Of a DNA stretch of 49,262 nucleotides, positions 24,077 to 32,686 are shown piece by piece. Each line of letters starts with the position of its first letter. Position 1 is the stretch's first letter. The stretch is from an uncultured Lachnospiraceae bacterium (GTDB lineage: Bacteria; Bacillota; Clostridia; Lachnospirales; Lachnospiraceae): contig CAJUNR010000034.1 of assembly GCA_910587765.1 (NCBI GenBank), positions 1 to 49,262 on the forward strand. The letters are read 5' to 3'. Under the pieces are notes generated by a model, which had not been told where the DNA came from, did no database searches, and saw nothing but the letters and a program-made list of their open reading frames with translations. Made by a program: the position numbers and the translations under genes.

Positions 24077-27043
24077 TCACACCAAACGAATCCCCGTTCT
24101 ATCGCCCAATGCGATCTCCAGCAGCTCTGCCGCAACCTGCGAAGACTGAATCCGCATCAGATTATCCCATACATCCTCTCTTCCCAGAAGATTCATCCCT
24201 CCATGCCATACCAGATCATCGTCTATGATCGCAAAATGTTCCTCTACCGCTTCCTTCAGAATCACATGGATTCCTTCATTTCTCATATTTTCTATCATAC
24301 TCTGGCAAAATTCTGCGCTGCCATAAGCAAGGCTCTCCGGCTCTGTTGTAATCACCGTCACACCCACCCCGGTCTCCTGCCCCGGTTTCAGGAGATAGAG
24401 AAAACGTTCCGTTTTATCATAGGTAAGTCCGGGGCTGGATACAATGATCCGCTTTCTGGCCTCAATCACATCCCTCTCGAAGACATCCGAGTAATTTCCG
24501 GAATCATAGATAGCATTAGCTGTCTGTTTCGGCGCAGGAGCATCTGTAACCAGTTGAAAGCCTGTCCTTTTGTATGTCCGCAGCCTTTTTGCAAACATAC
24601 GATCAAAGCATCCTATATGAGAATCAATATAATCATATACGATTACTTCCGTCTTGCCTTTATAATCGCGGTTCAGTCTCCCCACATACTGTTCCAGCCT
24701 CCCTGAAAATGACACCGGTGACGCCAGCATCAATGTATCCAGTCTCGGCAGATCAAATCCTTCTCCAATCTTTTGGCCGGTTGCAATCAGAATCATGCTC
24801 TCGTCATCTGGAATTTCTTTCATCTGTCTTCTGATTCCGGCATTTTCTTTATCCGTGTTATCTCCATACAGAAGAAACACATGGTCCGCACAGCCCTGCA
24901 GATGATCGTACAGATATTTTGCATGTTCTTTATATTTCGTCAGCAGAACTGGTGCTCTCTTCTTTTGTATGCATTCTCTCGTATCGCCAAGAATCATCTC
25001 ATTTCTCACAACGCTTGTACTGATCAGTGAAAATGCTCCGTTGATATCATTTCTGCTTTCCTTTGTATCAACCACCCGCGTATATCTGGGATAAACAAAA
25101 TGACCGATTCCCTGGATAGCAGCACGTTCCTTTGCCGTATAGCTGTGGCGGATCGGACCCAGGAGCATATAAATAATCTTTTCCAGACTGTCACCCCGCC
25201 TGGGGGTAGCCGATACTCCATATACATATCTGGCATTCACTTTCTGCAGAACCTGAATGGCTGTACTGGATGCGGCGTGATGACATTCGTCCATAATCAC
25301 CTGCCCATAAGTGTTGAGCTTTTCGTGAAAGTTTCCCTTCCTGTATATGGAACCGACCATGGCAACGTCGACAATCCCCGTTAGAGTATCTTTACTTCCA
25401 TGCAGAATACCGATCACACGGTCACGCTTTCTAATCTGTCCGCCCTTTGTCTGATATGCCGGCGGCTCCTCATCGATCACCAGGAATTTATTCAGCTCGT
25501 CCACCCACTGCTCCAGCAGGTCTTTGCTCTGCAGAAGAATCAATGTATTTACTTTTCGTTCCGCTATGAGATAACTGCATACAACCGTCTTTCCAAAAGC
25601 GGTGGCAGCATTTAAGATGCCATGATCGTAAGCCAGCAGCCTGTGCGCCGCAAGCTCCTGCTGTGTTCTTAGATCTCCGTTGAAAGTTACACGGACCGGA
25701 CGGCCTTTTTCTCTATGATCTTCTATCTCATATATGATTCCCGCATTCTTACACTGGTCCGTCAGTTTTTCCCGGAGTCCCCGGGGAATACGTATGTATC
25801 CATCTGTGTCTTTTCCCATATAGACTGCTTTTAAGTGATAATAGTTGGAATATCCAAGACGTTTATTTTTATAAAAAACCGGATTATCAAAGGCAGCCAG
25901 ACTGCGAATTTGATTCTGCAGTCTGGGCATGAGATTCAACGCGTCCACATAGATGCCGTCGCCCAATACAATGTGCATTTTCCCTGTTACATCCGAGCTT
26001 TGGAAGTTATCTTTTCTCTTCCATGGCTTCGGACGGTTCTGCAGAGTTCCGGATGCTGTCATTCCTTTCTCTTCCGCAAACTCCGCCTGCCATTTTATCA
26101 TGCAGTTCTCAATCTCCTGCATGCTTAATTTCTTTGTATGATTCAGCAGAACATCCCATTGATCCGGATACGCATTCCAGTTTTCGTCGACAAAGGCGCT
26201 GTTGCCGTTTTTTAAAGCCTGTCCCTGCAGGGGCAGCGCGATCAGATTCCCTATGCTGTCTGCTGTATCCTGCGACGGATACATGCGGTCGTAATAATGA
26301 AAGGACTTCAGATTAACCAGCATGGACCCTCTATCCAGCAGCAGAAAACCAAAATTTCTCGCAAGAGAAGCAGCAATCGGTTTTTGAAAAAAGATCCATA
26401 CATGCGCTCCCCTGCCGGAACGGGAACGCTCCACCAACGGCGAAATCCCATTCCGCTCGCATATCACCCTCAGCGCGTTGACCTCATCCTGCCATTCGCT
26501 ATCTTCATTTGCAAAATCCTTCTCCTGCGCACCTTTTTCGTGATTATCAAAATCAAATACAAGAAATCTGCAGGTACCATCTGGAAACAACGGATAGATG
26601 CCAATGACATCGGACCTGTCTTCTTTATAACCTGCCAGATGCGCCATGATCTTATCCAGCGTGAGCCTCGTCCAGTCTCTGTGCCCGCATGCTTCACAGA
26701 CTGTCTTTTCTCCCCGCTGCTTTGGACAGATCCGGCCATTCCATCGATGATTGCATTGAGGAAAGTACCCGCCCTTTCTCCCACGTTTTGCGTATACATC
26801 CTCCCGCCCCCAGAACATGGAGAAATACAGCCTTGCCATATCCCTTGTAATATATCTGCCTACAATCCGCCCTCCCTGATCCGGATCATATTCTTCCATA
26901 CTTTCCGGTTTCTCTTCAAATATATCTCCTGTATCAAATGCAATATCTGCTGCTTTCAGCTGCTCTTTTAATCTGCGGTTTTCCGTCTGAAGTTTTCTGA
27001 CCAGATTGCGCAGAGAGTCGAGAGTATATGCTTCTATATTCAT
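24077..27043 (-). CDS. TOTE-type archaeo-eukaryotic primase - DEAD/DEAH helicase - PLD-like protein
   Basis: A 988-residue multidomain protein. An N-terminal coiled coil (residues 9-32) precedes the TOTE archaeo-eukaryotic primase domain (about 60-330), with zinc Cys residues at 97, 106, 116 and 119, the DxD in FLVFDFD (163-166) and the S-x-H in ERSRSGRGAHVWIFF. The superfamily 2 helicase (about 455-800) has Walker A ATAFGKTVV (480-487), DECHH (585-589), SATPRR (611-616), IATGQKIGEGFDLP and QYVGRLNR (785-792). The C-terminal ~140 residues look like a phospholipase-D-type nuclease (HFAIIDDDLVWHGGMNLLG), although the HxK lysine is not in its usual place. Known relatives are placed in DNA-modification or conflict systems. 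No partner gene is obviously co-transcribed. ATG 27043 has GAGGAAC nine bases upstream. Confidence 0.88.
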   Translation of the reverse strand: MNIEAYTLDSLRNLVRKLQTENRRLKEQLKAADIAFDTGDIFEEKPESMEEYDPDQGGRIVGRYITRDMARLYFSMFWGREDVYAKRGRKGGYFPQCNHRWNGRICPKQRGEKTVCEACGHRDWTRLTLDKIMAHLAGYKEDRSDVIGIYPLFPDGTCRFLVFDFDNHEKGAQEKDFANEDSEWQDEVNALRVICERNGISPLVERSRSGRGAHVWIFFQKPIAASLARNFGFLLLDRGSMLVNLKSFHYYDRMYPSQDTADSIGNLIALPLQGQALKNGNSAFVDENWNAYPDQWDVLLNHTKKLSMQEIENCMIKWQAEFAEEKGMTASGTLQNRPKPWKRKDNFQSSDVTGKMHIVLGDGIYVDALNLMPRLQNQIRSLAAFDNPVFYKNKRLGYSNYYHLKAVYMGKDTDGYIRIPRGLREKLTDQCKNAGIIYEIEDHREKGRPVRVTFNGDLRTQQELAAHRLLAYDHGILNAATAFGKTVVCSYLIAERKVNTLILLQSKDLLEQWVDELNKFLVIDEEPPAYQTKGGQIRKRDRVIGILHGSKDTLTGIVDVAMVGSIYRKGNFHEKLNTYGQVIMDECHHAASSTAIQVLQKVNARYVYGVSATPRRGDSLEKIIYMLLGPIRHSYTAKERAAIQGIGHFVYPRYTRVVDTKESRNDINGAFSLISTSVVRNEMILGDTRECIQKKRAPVLLTKYKEHAKYLYDHLQGCADHVFLLYGDNTDKENAGIRRQMKEIPDDESMILIATGQKIGEGFDLPRLDTLMLASPVSFSGRLEQYVGRLNRDYKGKTEVIVYDYIDSHIGCFDRMFAKRLRTYKRTGFQLVTDAPAPKQTANAIYDSGNYSDVFERDVIEARKRIIVSSPGLTYDKTERFLYLLKPGQETGVGVTVITTEPESLAYGSAEFCQSMIENMRNEGIHVILKEAVEEHFAIIDDDLVWHGGMNLLGREDVWDNLMRIQSSQVAAELLEIALGDRTGIRLV

Positions 27044-27056
27044 ATATCAGTTCCTC

Positions 27057-27113
27057 ATAAAATCTCCCCTTCCAGCTTCGGCGCGCATTTCACACTGGGA
27101 GGGGAGTCGTCAT
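27057..27113 (-). repeat. Repeat C, copy 1: terminator-like hairpin
   Basis: 57 nt shared with 32426-32482. CTCCCCTTCCAG pairs with CTGGGAGGGGAG around a ~19-nt loop, and on the minus strand the stem is followed by ATTTTAT. It lies just upstream of the helicase start, so it may end transcription arriving from the previous unit. Confidence 0.65.
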
Positions 27114-27180
27114 AGAATTAATCATAGCATATGCTTCCTGCCGGAAAAAATGTAAAAGCCCATATTTATCGTAAAATTGT

Positions 27181-27282
27181 TTAAACGATACACTCCTGCT
27201 CCAGCTTTATCCCGACTAACAGCATATATGCAAGAACATCTGCATATGAAACATCCGGATTTTGTAAAGAAAAATCTCTCAT
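27181..27282 (-). CDS. Possible 33-residue ORF or gene remnant
   Basis: Immediately downstream of repeat A copy 2, a frame reads MRDFSLQNPDVSYADVLAYM then LLVGIKLEQECIV and a stop. The composition looks protein-like, but there is no clear ribosome binding site beyond GGGGTAG from the repeat end and no known family, so it may be the tail of a lost gene. Confidence 0.3.
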   Translation of the reverse strand: MRDFSLQNPDVSYADVLAYMLLVGIKLEQECIV

Positions 27283-27284
27283 TT

Positions 27285-27430
27285 CTACCCCGGCAGACTG
27301 TCCCGCACACACAGCGCCCCATACCCCGTCAGGTTATTCCATCCTCCGCCAAACCCCGGCAGCACCCGCGCACCTCTCTGCAGATACGCCTTCACTTTTT
27401 CCCCGTACGCTGCTGTCAAGTAAGAACTGC
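27285..27430 (-). repeat. Repeat A, copy 2
   Basis: Same GC-rich unit. The minus-strand frame is fully open here: SSYLTAAYGEKVKAYLQRGA, RVLPGF, variable GGGWNNLT, GYGALCVRDSLPG, stop TAG. It lies about 90 nt downstream of the Schlafen/AlbA gene. The interval 27431-27523 holds a short tail-like frame (LQGTPINETEFEMIFKEI, stop) of an unidentified lost gene. Confidence 0.9.
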
Positions 27431-27523
27431 TAAATTCTTATATTTCTTTGAAAATCATTTCAAACTCTGTCTCATTAATGGGTGTACCCTGTAATGTCTG
27501 TTACTCGTCCCGTTTCCATTCCT

Positions 27524-29038
27524 TTATCTATTTAACTCAATCATCCATTTCCCTTTTTTTGTTGCTCCTTCCCTTCTGAGAACCCCTTTCGCTTTTAATT
27601 TATCCATAATATATCGAATCCCATTTTTGGACATTTTCATTTTTTTTGCTATCTGTTCCTGTGTGATTTCCGAATCCAAAAGTATCAATTCCACTACTTT
27701 TTTCTCTGTGTCTGATAAAACCATCGAAATTCCGGCTTTTGTTTTTTCTATTCCAGTTCCCGTGTTTTCTATGCCAGTCTCATCACTTTCTATGCCGGTT
27801 TTTCCATGATTCTCTGTTATTTCTGTGCCAGTTTTTGCCTTTATGTCTTGATTTTCTATACCATTTTCCATATTAGAACGATAAAAATTCACTCTGAATG
27901 TATCACCCATATCGATAAATTCCGGCTCCTGAAGACCGTATTCCCTGCACCCCTGAATCATTCGCTGAAAGCCTGTCCCCCATTGTTCTATGATTCCCAT
28001 CCGGCTGAATACTTCTGCTATACAGGCATTACGGATCTTGGACCGACCGGAAACCGCCTGTTCCATGGTCAGCCCGCCATACAGCATACCAGGAGAAGTG
28101 ATCTCAACTCTGTTATCATAAACAGCAACCTGCACACAGGAGTGATCCAGATAGCACCGATGACATACGGCATTGATGATGGCTTCCCGAATACTTTCCG
28201 GAGGTAACTCGTATCTGTCTTTTCGGACAATTCCATCAATGGTCGCGCCAAGATTAATATGTTTCAATACAAACTGATATGCTTCCTCAATCTGTTCATA
28301 GACCGGACCGCCAAATTCCCTTCGGTCAATGAAAACAGCTCTGTTTTCTCCTTTAAATAACGCACATTGTATTTTCGCAAACCGAAAGGTATTTTTTGTC
28401 AAAAGTATAAATGCGTTAGTTGGTAAATATGACGGCCCATTCTTCTTTAAAACTCCCCAGTTTTCAAGATTTACAGCAGTTATCGTTCTTATCTTTTCTA
28501 TGGAGAGCCCCTGTGATTCTGCAATATGCTTTTGGATATCGCTGCACAACTGCAATGCATTTTCCTCCTCATAGTCCGTCTCTACATTTACCAGTTCATC
28601 AAAAGATTTTCCTGCTCCCTGATATTCCAGATCTTTTAACACCGCCTCATCTGCCGGCCTGCTGGTTCCTGCCACCCGAATATAGGTTCCATTCTCCTTC
28701 CCCTGGCTTCGGAGATAATATGGTCTGTTCTGTCCAGGATAGATTTCTATTTGAACAATACATTTCCCTTCTATCGTCTGAAACGTAATATCCGGAACAA
28801 TCTGCGGCACACACATATCAGAAACAGCATTTGCAATCTGATCCATAATCTGGAATACAGAATTACGGTCAACTCCAACGATATCCTTTGTCACATCATC
28901 CACACCAAGAATTATCTTTCCGCCTGACGTATTGGCAAATGCAACCACTGTTTTCATATATCTTCTGCTGTCGTCAGGAAGCTGTATTTTGAATTCCATA
29001 TTCTTCGATTCGCCATGTTTTATTTCTTCAAGTGTCAT
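27524..29038 (-). CDS. Schlafen/AlbA_2-domain protein with GHKL-type ATPase region and winged helix
   Basis: A 504-residue predicted DNA-binding ATPase. The AlbA_2 (divergent Schlafen) domain is at about 1-140 (MEFKIQLPDD, VVAFANTSGGKIILGVDD, GTYIRVAGTSRPAD). The HATPase_c_4-type domain at about 260-390 has PPESIREAIINAVCHR, YDNRVEITSPGMLYGG and IEQWGTGFQRMI. It ends with a winged helix (ITQEQIAKKMKMSKNGIRYI). Between them lies a low-complexity linker of degenerate TGIE repeats (about 395-440). Such proteins are often called transcriptional regulators, and some sit in defence islands. ATG 29038 has GGGAGG upstream; the gene overlaps the recombinase-like gene by 11 nt. Confidence 0.85.
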   Translation of the reverse strand: MTLEEIKHGESKNMEFKIQLPDDSRRYMKTVVAFANTSGGKIILGVDDVTKDIVGVDRNSVFQIMDQIANAVSDMCVPQIVPDITFQTIEGKCIVQIEIYPGQNRPYYLRSQGKENGTYIRVAGTSRPADEAVLKDLEYQGAGKSFDELVNVETDYEEENALQLCSDIQKHIAESQGLSIEKIRTITAVNLENWGVLKKNGPSYLPTNAFILLTKNTFRFAKIQCALFKGENRAVFIDRREFGGPVYEQIEEAYQFVLKHINLGATIDGIVRKDRYELPPESIREAIINAVCHRCYLDHSCVQVAVYDNRVEITSPGMLYGGLTMEQAVSGRSKIRNACIAEVFSRMGIIEQWGTGFQRMIQGCREYGLQEPEFIDMGDTFRVNFYRSNMENGIENQDIKAKTGTEITENHGKTGIESDETGIENTGTGIEKTKAGISMVLSDTEKKVVELILLDSEITQEQIAKKMKMSKNGIRYIMDKLKAKGVLRREGATKKGKWMIELNR

Positions 29039-29672
29039 TTTTCTTCCTCCCCTGGCTTTCTATGGGCTTTCTTAGCCTTTCCAGAAAATTTTCCATCGGA
29101 TGTCCGCCTGTCGGACAAAGAATGCGGTCTTCCTCTTTGCATTCATTCCAGAATTTCTTTTCTATTTCCTCTTTGGAAATATAACTTCCAAGTTTATAAC
29201 CTTCTATATCCATCAGATACAATATTTTTTCCAAAGGATAATCATGTCTCAGCAAATATCCTGCAAGACATCTTCTGATATTTGCCGGGGTAAGCTGACT
29301 GTAAAATTGATCTTCTGTATCTGCTTTTGCAATTCCCGAAAGTATCGTATTGATTGCACCATCGCTCAATACTTCTCCATTGCTGCTGCAAAACACATAT
29401 TTCCCCGGCGCTTTCGCTTCCTTCAGTTTTTTCAGCATTTCCATGAGATAAGACGGTATTGGATACTTCTTTTTATCTATTTCCAGTTGTCTGTATCTGA
29501 AATGAATATTTTCCCATTTCAACGCACATAATTTTCTGCGTTCCATACCATATGCAAGAAAAGTCAAAAGAATTACTTTATTCCTCATTCCATGTCGATT
29601 ACCGTCCAGAAATTCTAGAGCAGTTTTCAATTTATCAATAATCATTACATCCTGCATCTCGTATTTAGGCAA
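29028..29672 (-). CDS. Tyrosine-recombinase-like protein, catalytic-domain part
   Basis: About 214 residues resembling the catalytic half of a phage-type tyrosine recombinase: KVILLTFLAYGMERRKLCAL corresponds to the first Arg motif (LLTGLRxxEL), GKYVFCSSNG to the strand before the active site, and LTPANIRRCLAGYLLRHDYP to the HxxR region. The expected His, the second His and the Tyr environment are altered (no LGH, SYI at the Tyr site), so strand cleavage is doubtful. It is in the -1 frame relative to the upstream part. Either a T6 run around 29666-29671 has lost one T in a once single gene, or it is re-initiated at ATG 29645 through a TAATG overlap. Confidence 0.65.
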   Translation of the reverse strand: MPKYEMQDVMIIDKLKTALEFLDGNRHGMRNKVILLTFLAYGMERRKLCALKWENIHFRYRQLEIDKKKYPIPSYLMEMLKKLKEAKAPGKYVFCSSNGEVLSDGAINTILSGIAKADTEDQFYSQLTPANIRRCLAGYLLRHDYPLEKILYLMDIEGYKLGSYISKEEIEKKFWNECKEEDRILCPTGGHPMENFLERLRKPIESQGRKKNDT

Positions 29673-30433
29673 AAAATTCGGAAAACTTTTTTCACCCGGT
29701 CCGGATCATCAAATTCACCATTCTGAGTTCTCGCCTGCATAAAGTCTTTTATATAAAAAAATGAATTTCTTGCACTTTTCAGAGATCCGCACTTTGTTCG
29801 ATCATTTACAAATTCAACAAAAGTCGGAAATTTTATATTATCATAAATATTTTCTTCATCTCCGTAATCCCCCTTATATTCTACATAAAAATCAAGAAAT
29901 CTTTTTAATGCCGATTCATATGCCGGCCAGCTTTTTTCATTTCCTTTATACCCGTTATTTCTATAATCAATAATATCTTTGAAAAAGTATGCGTTCCTCT
30001 TCTCTCCAACTATATTTTCCGACGAAAAATATTTGAAATATTTTTGATCTGTATTCATCCTATATCTTATTTCCAGCACTACCTGAGAATTTGTAAAACC
30101 GTTTTGTGTATTTGGAATGATATCCAGATTAACCAACCATATGCCCTCTGTGTGTAAGAGTATTCCCCATTTACAGCTATATTCCCTCATTTTCCTGACA
30201 AAGGCAGAAAGACCTTTTTGCCATCTCTCCTCAACAGACCCCATAATCAGCAGATTACTTTTTTGAAAAGCATTTACATATTCTTTAATACATAAATCTC
30301 TTCTTTCATATCCCATATTTTTTATAAAATTACCTCTGACTATTTTCTGATAAAACTCCTCTTCTGCCAGGTTAACGCTCTGCGATACCGCTGTTTGAAT
30401 CTCTTTTAAAATCCCTTTATACGTATTTTCCAT
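29645..30433 (-). CDS. Recombinase-like protein, N-terminal part
   Basis: A 262-residue product. Its N-terminal ~180 residues are of unknown type (YKGILKEIQTAVSQSVNLAE, WGILLHTEGIWLVNLDI, VVLEIRYRMNTDQKYFKYF). The C-terminal part resembles the SAM-like core-binding domain of tyrosine recombinases (WPAYESALKRFLDFYVEYK, GSLKSARNSFFYIKDFM). ATG 30433 has AAAGGAT upstream. It ends TGCAGGATGTAA, overlapping a possible ATG of the next gene. With the two downstream genes it forms a three-gene operon ending in the Schlafen/AlbA protein. Confidence 0.6.
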   Translation of the reverse strand: MENTYKGILKEIQTAVSQSVNLAEEEFYQKIVRGNFIKNMGYERRDLCIKEYVNAFQKSNLLIMGSVEERWQKGLSAFVRKMREYSCKWGILLHTEGIWLVNLDIIPNTQNGFTNSQVVLEIRYRMNTDQKYFKYFSSENIVGEKRNAYFFKDIIDYRNNGYKGNEKSWPAYESALKRFLDFYVEYKGDYGDEENIYDNIKFPTFVEFVNDRTKCGSLKSARNSFFYIKDFMQARTQNGEFDDPDRVKKVFRIFCLNTRCRM

Positions 30434-30491
30434 GTATGTTATCCTTTGAACTTTTTTAAACAATATAGCATATCTGCATGAGAATTTCAAC

Positions 30492-30645
30492 TTATATAAT
30501 TTGAAATGATTGTTTCATAATAATATTTGCAATATGCAGTTTATTACCTGTTGCAAAGATTTTCATTCCCAAAATAATACCAACCATTTTTCCCAGCATA
30601 CCAGCAAGATAAAAAATGATTGGTACCTCAGCAAGTTTATCAAAA
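30492..30645 (-). pseudogene. C-terminal fragment of an unidentified membrane protein
   Basis: Directly downstream of repeat A copy 3, a frame reads SFDKLAEVPIIFYLAGMLGK and MVGIILGMKIFATGNKLHIA before a stop. It has one hydrophobic segment and no start codon of its own; the open frame begins out of frame inside the repeat. Probably the tail of a deleted gene. Confidence 0.35.
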
Positions 30646-30790
30646 CTACCCCGGCAGACTGTCCCGCACACACAGCGCCCCATACCCCACCTGATTATTC
30701 GGATACGCGTCAAACCCAGGCAGCGGCCGCGCCCCGCGCTGCAGATACGCCTTCACCTTCTCCCCGTACGCTACTGTCAAGCAAGAACTA
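30646..30790 (-). repeat. Repeat A, copy 3
   Basis: Frame open throughout: SSCLTVAYGEKVKAYLQRGA, RPLPGF, variable DAYPNNQV, GYGALCVRDSLPG, stop TAG. It begins 8 nt after the KAP gene stop codon. The patch after LPGF is the main difference from copies 1 and 2. Confidence 0.9.
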
Positions 30791-30798
30791 ATAAATTA

Positions 30799-32262
30799 TT
30801 ATATATCTGCATTTACAAAGTTGAACATTTCTAATTGTTGATGGATGTAGTGTCCATACTGCATATTTTTAATTTCTTCCCACTTTTTAATATCTGGCGC
30901 AAACAAGATACCGTTAAGATTCATATCATCAGTAACGCCAGCATATTGCTGAAGCTGTGATGAACTACCACGCCTTTTTACATACAATTTATCTTCTTGA
31001 ACACCTGCAACCTTTAAGTACTCTCCTGTTTGAAGTTGCATTCCATCTTTATAATACTCTGAAATAATCTTATATTCTAAATTATCTATAGTCCTTGTTA
31101 CATTTCTTAAAGATTCCTTAATATTAGAAAATCCGGCAAATTCCAGTCTTCTTAATTCTTCTGGCACATTATTTTTCAAGAAAATATTATTAAATGCAAG
31201 TACATCTTTATACTTTAATATTAAATAAAAGAGATAGAAGCCATGAGCTTCCACTAATATATATTCTTTTAAAAAGGAATCTAATATAATTCTGTATGAA
31301 CATATAATAGTATCTATATCACGCAAGCTCAAATCAAAACGCATACAAAGTTCATAATAGAAATTAATAAATTTATCCTTATCACTACTTTTACAATCAT
31401 CAAACAATTCCACTCCCTCAAAGCTATTATGAATATATGCTTTTATATCTGGTTTTGGTATTCTTGCAATGTAGTCAAAAAATCTACATAAATACCCTGT
31501 TGCATCCATACCCTGTCCATATACAGTTTTCACAGAATGGCTTAATTGTTCTATGTCGATCATAAACAAGAACGTAATACCTGACATGTCAAATAAATGC
31601 TTTACTATTTCTAATAGCTGAATTGAAAAGGTTGGTTTGCATCTGTCCAGTTCATCTACAAGAATCACAATTTTTCTTTTATCATCTACAAGCCTCAATA
31701 AAGCTTCTTTGAAATCCTCAATCCCTCTTTTAAATTCCTGGTAATCATTGAATAATTTTGAATCTCGTAACAAAAAATCTTTTGCGCTTCCTGCAGATTT
31801 ATTGATAGCCTCATCCAGACTATCCGGATCTATATAAGCCTCAACCTTTCTCTTTACAATCCCTTTTGCTATAATTCCTGCTGATACTGCAAGATTTTTT
31901 AATAATGATTCGGCATTTTTGCTATCTCTTTCTAAATCAAAAATATCTTGGCCCATAATTGAAGCAACAAAAGGTTCAAACGCATTATTCCAAAAATCAT
32001 TTTTCCATGCGTCAAATCGAATTACCGTATAGTCCATGTTCTCATTCTCTGAATCCTTTCCATCAAATCCCAACAAATAATTCTCAAACATGTCTGTAAA
32101 ATATGTTTTTCCCGTGCCCCAAGAAGAGTCTACTGCTATCACATAAGAGCTTTCGATCCCATTACGTTTATACTTGTCCGAATTTTCTATAATAGTCCGC
32201 AAAAAATCCGCATATTTTCTCCTGTTTAATTTATCATCATCAATAAAATATCTCTCTGCCAC
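30799..32262 (-). CDS. KAP-family P-loop NTPase
   Basis: A 487-residue STAND-related NTPase of the KAP family. Walker A is DSSWGTGKTYF (GTGKT at 49-53), the KAP-typical VIRFDAWKNDFWNNAFEPF follows at about 80-98, and Walker B is KIVILVDELDRCKP (about 197-206) with FMIDIEQL afterwards. The long insertion between Walker A and B (about 100-190) has one weak hydrophobic stretch (LAVSAGIIAKGIV) rather than the usual membrane helices. KAP proteins occur in phage-exclusion (PifA-like) and other conflict settings. It starts at GTG 32262, six bases after AAGGAG, is monocistronic as far as I can see, and is followed directly by repeat A copy 3. Confidence 0.87.
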   Translation of the reverse strand: MAERYFIDDDKLNRRKYADFLRTIIENSDKYKRNGIESSYVIAVDSSWGTGKTYFTDMFENYLLGFDGKDSENENMDYTVIRFDAWKNDFWNNAFEPFVASIMGQDIFDLERDSKNAESLLKNLAVSAGIIAKGIVKRKVEAYIDPDSLDEAINKSAGSAKDFLLRDSKLFNDYQEFKRGIEDFKEALLRLVDDKRKIVILVDELDRCKPTFSIQLLEIVKHLFDMSGITFLFMIDIEQLSHSVKTVYGQGMDATGYLCRFFDYIARIPKPDIKAYIHNSFEGVELFDDCKSSDKDKFINFYYELCMRFDLSLRDIDTIICSYRIILDSFLKEYILVEAHGFYLFYLILKYKDVLAFNNIFLKNNVPEELRRLEFAGFSNIKESLRNVTRTIDNLEYKIISEYYKDGMQLQTGEYLKVAGVQEDKLYVKRRGSSSQLQQYAGVTDDMNLNGILFAPDIKKWEEIKNMQYGHYIHQQLEMFNFVNADI

Positions 32263-32425
32263 TTCTGCTCCTTAATTTTACAAGATAAGTTCCAGGTTAC
32301 AATTTTACAAAAATCAGTTTCTTTTATATATTATAGAAAAAATTCCCTTTAGTTTATAGAACTGTACTCGTCCCATTCCTGTATATTTTTATCCGTGTAA
32401 ATCAACCGTCCACTTTCTATTGAAT

Positions 32426-32482
32426 ATAAAATCTCCCCTTCCAGCCTCTGCACACATTTCACACTGGAAGAGGAGTAGTCAT
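32426..32482 (-). terminator. Repeat C, copy 2: terminator-like hairpin after the PIN operon
   Basis: CTCCCCTTCCAG pairs with CTGGAAGAGGAG; the stem differs from copy 1 mainly in the right arm but still pairs. It starts ten bases after the stop of the 64-residue gene and is followed on the minus strand by ATTTTATATT, so it probably terminates the PIN operon. Confidence 0.65.
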
Positions 32483-32491
32483 ATTATTATT

Positions 32492-32686
32492 TTACTGTTT
32501 CAACAAAAGATCGATATCATCAAGACTTATATCCGGATTTTCGTATTTTTCTTTCGTGTAATCTCCATACCCCATATCATATTGCTGCATGAAACGTACC
32601 ATACCGACTGGTCCTAAAGCTTCTTTTAATGCCTGTATTCCAATCGTCCGAATCTCTATTGGATTATTCAAATTCACATTTAACAT
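32492..32686 (-). CDS. Small protein downstream of PIN toxin (putative partner), locus 2
   Basis: A 64-residue acidic protein (MLNVNLNNPIEIRTIGIQAL...). It is the third gene of the HTH-PIN operon and begins directly at the PIN stop codon. It shares the ALxExLG...F...DYTxxxYxx pattern with the 74-residue protein at 19270-19494. Function unknown; position suggests an antitoxin or a modulator of the PIN nuclease. Ends with the acidic stretch SLDDIDLLLKQ. Confidence 0.7.
   Translation of the reverse strand: MLNVNLNNPIEIRTIGIQALKEALGPVGMVRFMQQYDMGYGDYTKEKYENPDISLDDIDLLLKQ

Noticed and set aside
29666..29672. T TTT TTG heptamer as a canonical -1 programmed frameshift site
   Set aside because: The zero-frame codons are ATT TTT TGC, so the heptamer is not in the register required for simultaneous slippage; a length change of the T-run or re-initiation is simpler.
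21369..30790. Repeat A considered as CRISPR-like or as an integron attC-type array
   Set aside because: Copies are 9 and 3 kb apart, too long and too far apart for CRISPR, encode a protein tail, and show no attC-style paired core sites.
30646..30790. Repeat A considered as the variable repeat of a diversity-generating retroelement
   Set aside because: No reverse transcriptase or template repeat is in the window and the variation is not clearly limited to adenines; kept only as a remark.
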